Made by a program: the position numbers and the translations under genes. From assembly GCA_002841885.1 (NCBI GenBank), contig PHBE01000007.1, positions 1 through 64,000 on the forward strand: a stretch of 64,000 nucleotides of DNA, in the 5' to 3' direction. The notes under the pieces are model-generated. The model did not search any database, was not told where the DNA came from, and saw only the letters and a program-made list of their open reading frames with translations. Origin of the DNA: Deltaproteobacteria bacterium HGW-Deltaproteobacteria-18 (GTDB taxonomy: Bacteria; Desulfobacterota; Desulfovibrionia; Desulfovibrionales; Desulfomicrobiaceae). Every line of letters begins with the position of its first letter. Position 1 is the stretch's first letter. Shown piece after piece: positions 63,677-64,000 of the stretch.

Positions 63677-64000
63677 AGCAGCACATCCTGACGGCTCTGG
63701 GCGAGCGGGTGGTGGTGGCCGACGGGGCCATGGGGTCGCTGCTGTTTGATCGCGGCGTGGACAGCTCATCCTGTTACGATGCCCTGAACCTGACCGATCC
63801 GGCGCTGGTGCGATCCATCCACAAGGCCTACGCAGACGCCGGTGCGGAGATCATCGAGACCAACACTTTCGGGGCCAACAGGGCCAAGCTCGGGCGTTTC
63901 GATCTGGCGGACAGGACCCGCGAGATCAACCTGCGTGGCGCGGAACTGGCACGCGCCGAGGCCGGGGCCGGTCGCTGGGTTGCCGGGGCCATGGGGCCAT
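63673..64000 (+). CDS. Homocysteine S-methyltransferase domain protein (cut by window end)
   Basis: First 109 codons of a protein starting VKQHILTALGERVVVADGAMGS; NTFGANRAKLGRFDL is also visible. This is the homocysteine/selenocysteine methyltransferase domain, as at the N-terminus of MetH or of the bifunctional homocysteine methyltransferase/methylenetetrahydrofolate reductase type. The remaining part lies outside the window, so the two cannot be separated. GTG start overlaps the nitroreductase stop by 4 nt. Confidence 0.82.
   Translation, partial: MKQHILTALGERVVVADGAMGSLLFDRGVDSSSCYDALNLTDPALVRSIHKAYADAGAEIIETNTFGANRAKLGRFDLADRTREINLRGAELARAEAGAGRWVAGAMGP

Overview
The window reads as chromosome of a sulfate-reducing deltaproteobacterium of the Desulfovibrionales (Desulfomicrobium/Desulfovibrio-like). 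The main evidence is a complete Tmc complex next to a complete Hmc complex, two transmembrane c-type-cytochrome electron-transfer systems typical of that order. NfnAB, a prismane protein (Hcp) and several clostridial-style polyferredoxins support this. The DNA is GC-rich and densely coding, with strong GGAGG ribosome binding sites and many ATGA or TGATG start/stop overlaps. I saw no rRNA, tRNA, CRISPR array, insertion sequence or prophage.

Layout. 0-5 kb (minus strand): lpd-maf-pgpA-hrpB housekeeping operon. 5.2-6.0 kb: an unrecognised four-helix membrane protein. 6.5-20.1 kb: redox supercluster tmcD-tmcC-tmcB-tmcA, hmcABCDEF, tandem universal stress protein, receiver protein, histidine kinase and Rrf2-type repressor. 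20.1-25.5 kb: nitroreductase, tgt, nth, cutA, miaB, a bifunctional-nuclease-domain protein and a PHP hydrolase. 25.6-29.7 kb: tolQ-tolR-tolA-tolB-pal. 29.7-30.1 kb: a gene-free stretch with a 37-bp direct repeat and an isolated strong terminator. 30.1-34.4 kb (minus): opgG, a small membrane protein and an N-terminally short opgH for periplasmic glucans. 34.7-37.9 kb (minus): a NifA-like sigma-54 activator and a YihY membrane protein. 38.0-42.7 kb: hcp divergent from a GltD-like flavoprotein, a four-cluster ferredoxin and a NapH-like polyferredoxin, with a perfect FNR-type operator between them. 42.9-45.7 kb (minus): methyltransferase, CD3324-type HTH protein, stomatin and NfeD. 46.0-47.3 kb: papain-like peptidase plus a membrane protein. 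47.6-53.2 kb: IclR regulator and livJHMGF amino-acid ABC transporter. 53.6-55.8 kb: nfnAB. 56.5-59.4 kb: dctPQM TRAP transporter behind an unusually AT-rich leader. 59.5-62.7 kb (minus): znuA-znuC-znuB-zur. 62.8-64.0 kb: ferredoxin-nitroreductase and the start of a homocysteine S-methyltransferase, divergent from znuA across two tandem Zur-like operators.

How it works together. Periplasmic hydrogenases and formate dehydrogenases (not in this window) would feed electrons to TmcA and HmcA. The membrane modules TmcC and HmcC/D/E pass them to the cytoplasmic HdrD-like TmcB and HmcF, and NfnAB balances ferredoxin, NADH and NADPH inside. As I remember the D. vulgaris Hildenborough genome, the Tmc locus (DVU0266 to DVU0258) and the Hmc locus (DVU0536 to DVU0529) are separate there. 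Here the Hmc structural genes sit inside the Tmc gene order and share one regulatory tail. HmcA here has 15 CxxCH motifs instead of the 16 known for the D. vulgaris protein, and the lost haem and its axial-ligand histidine appear to have gone together. These two points, the hcp divergon and the tandem Zur sites are the strongest leads.
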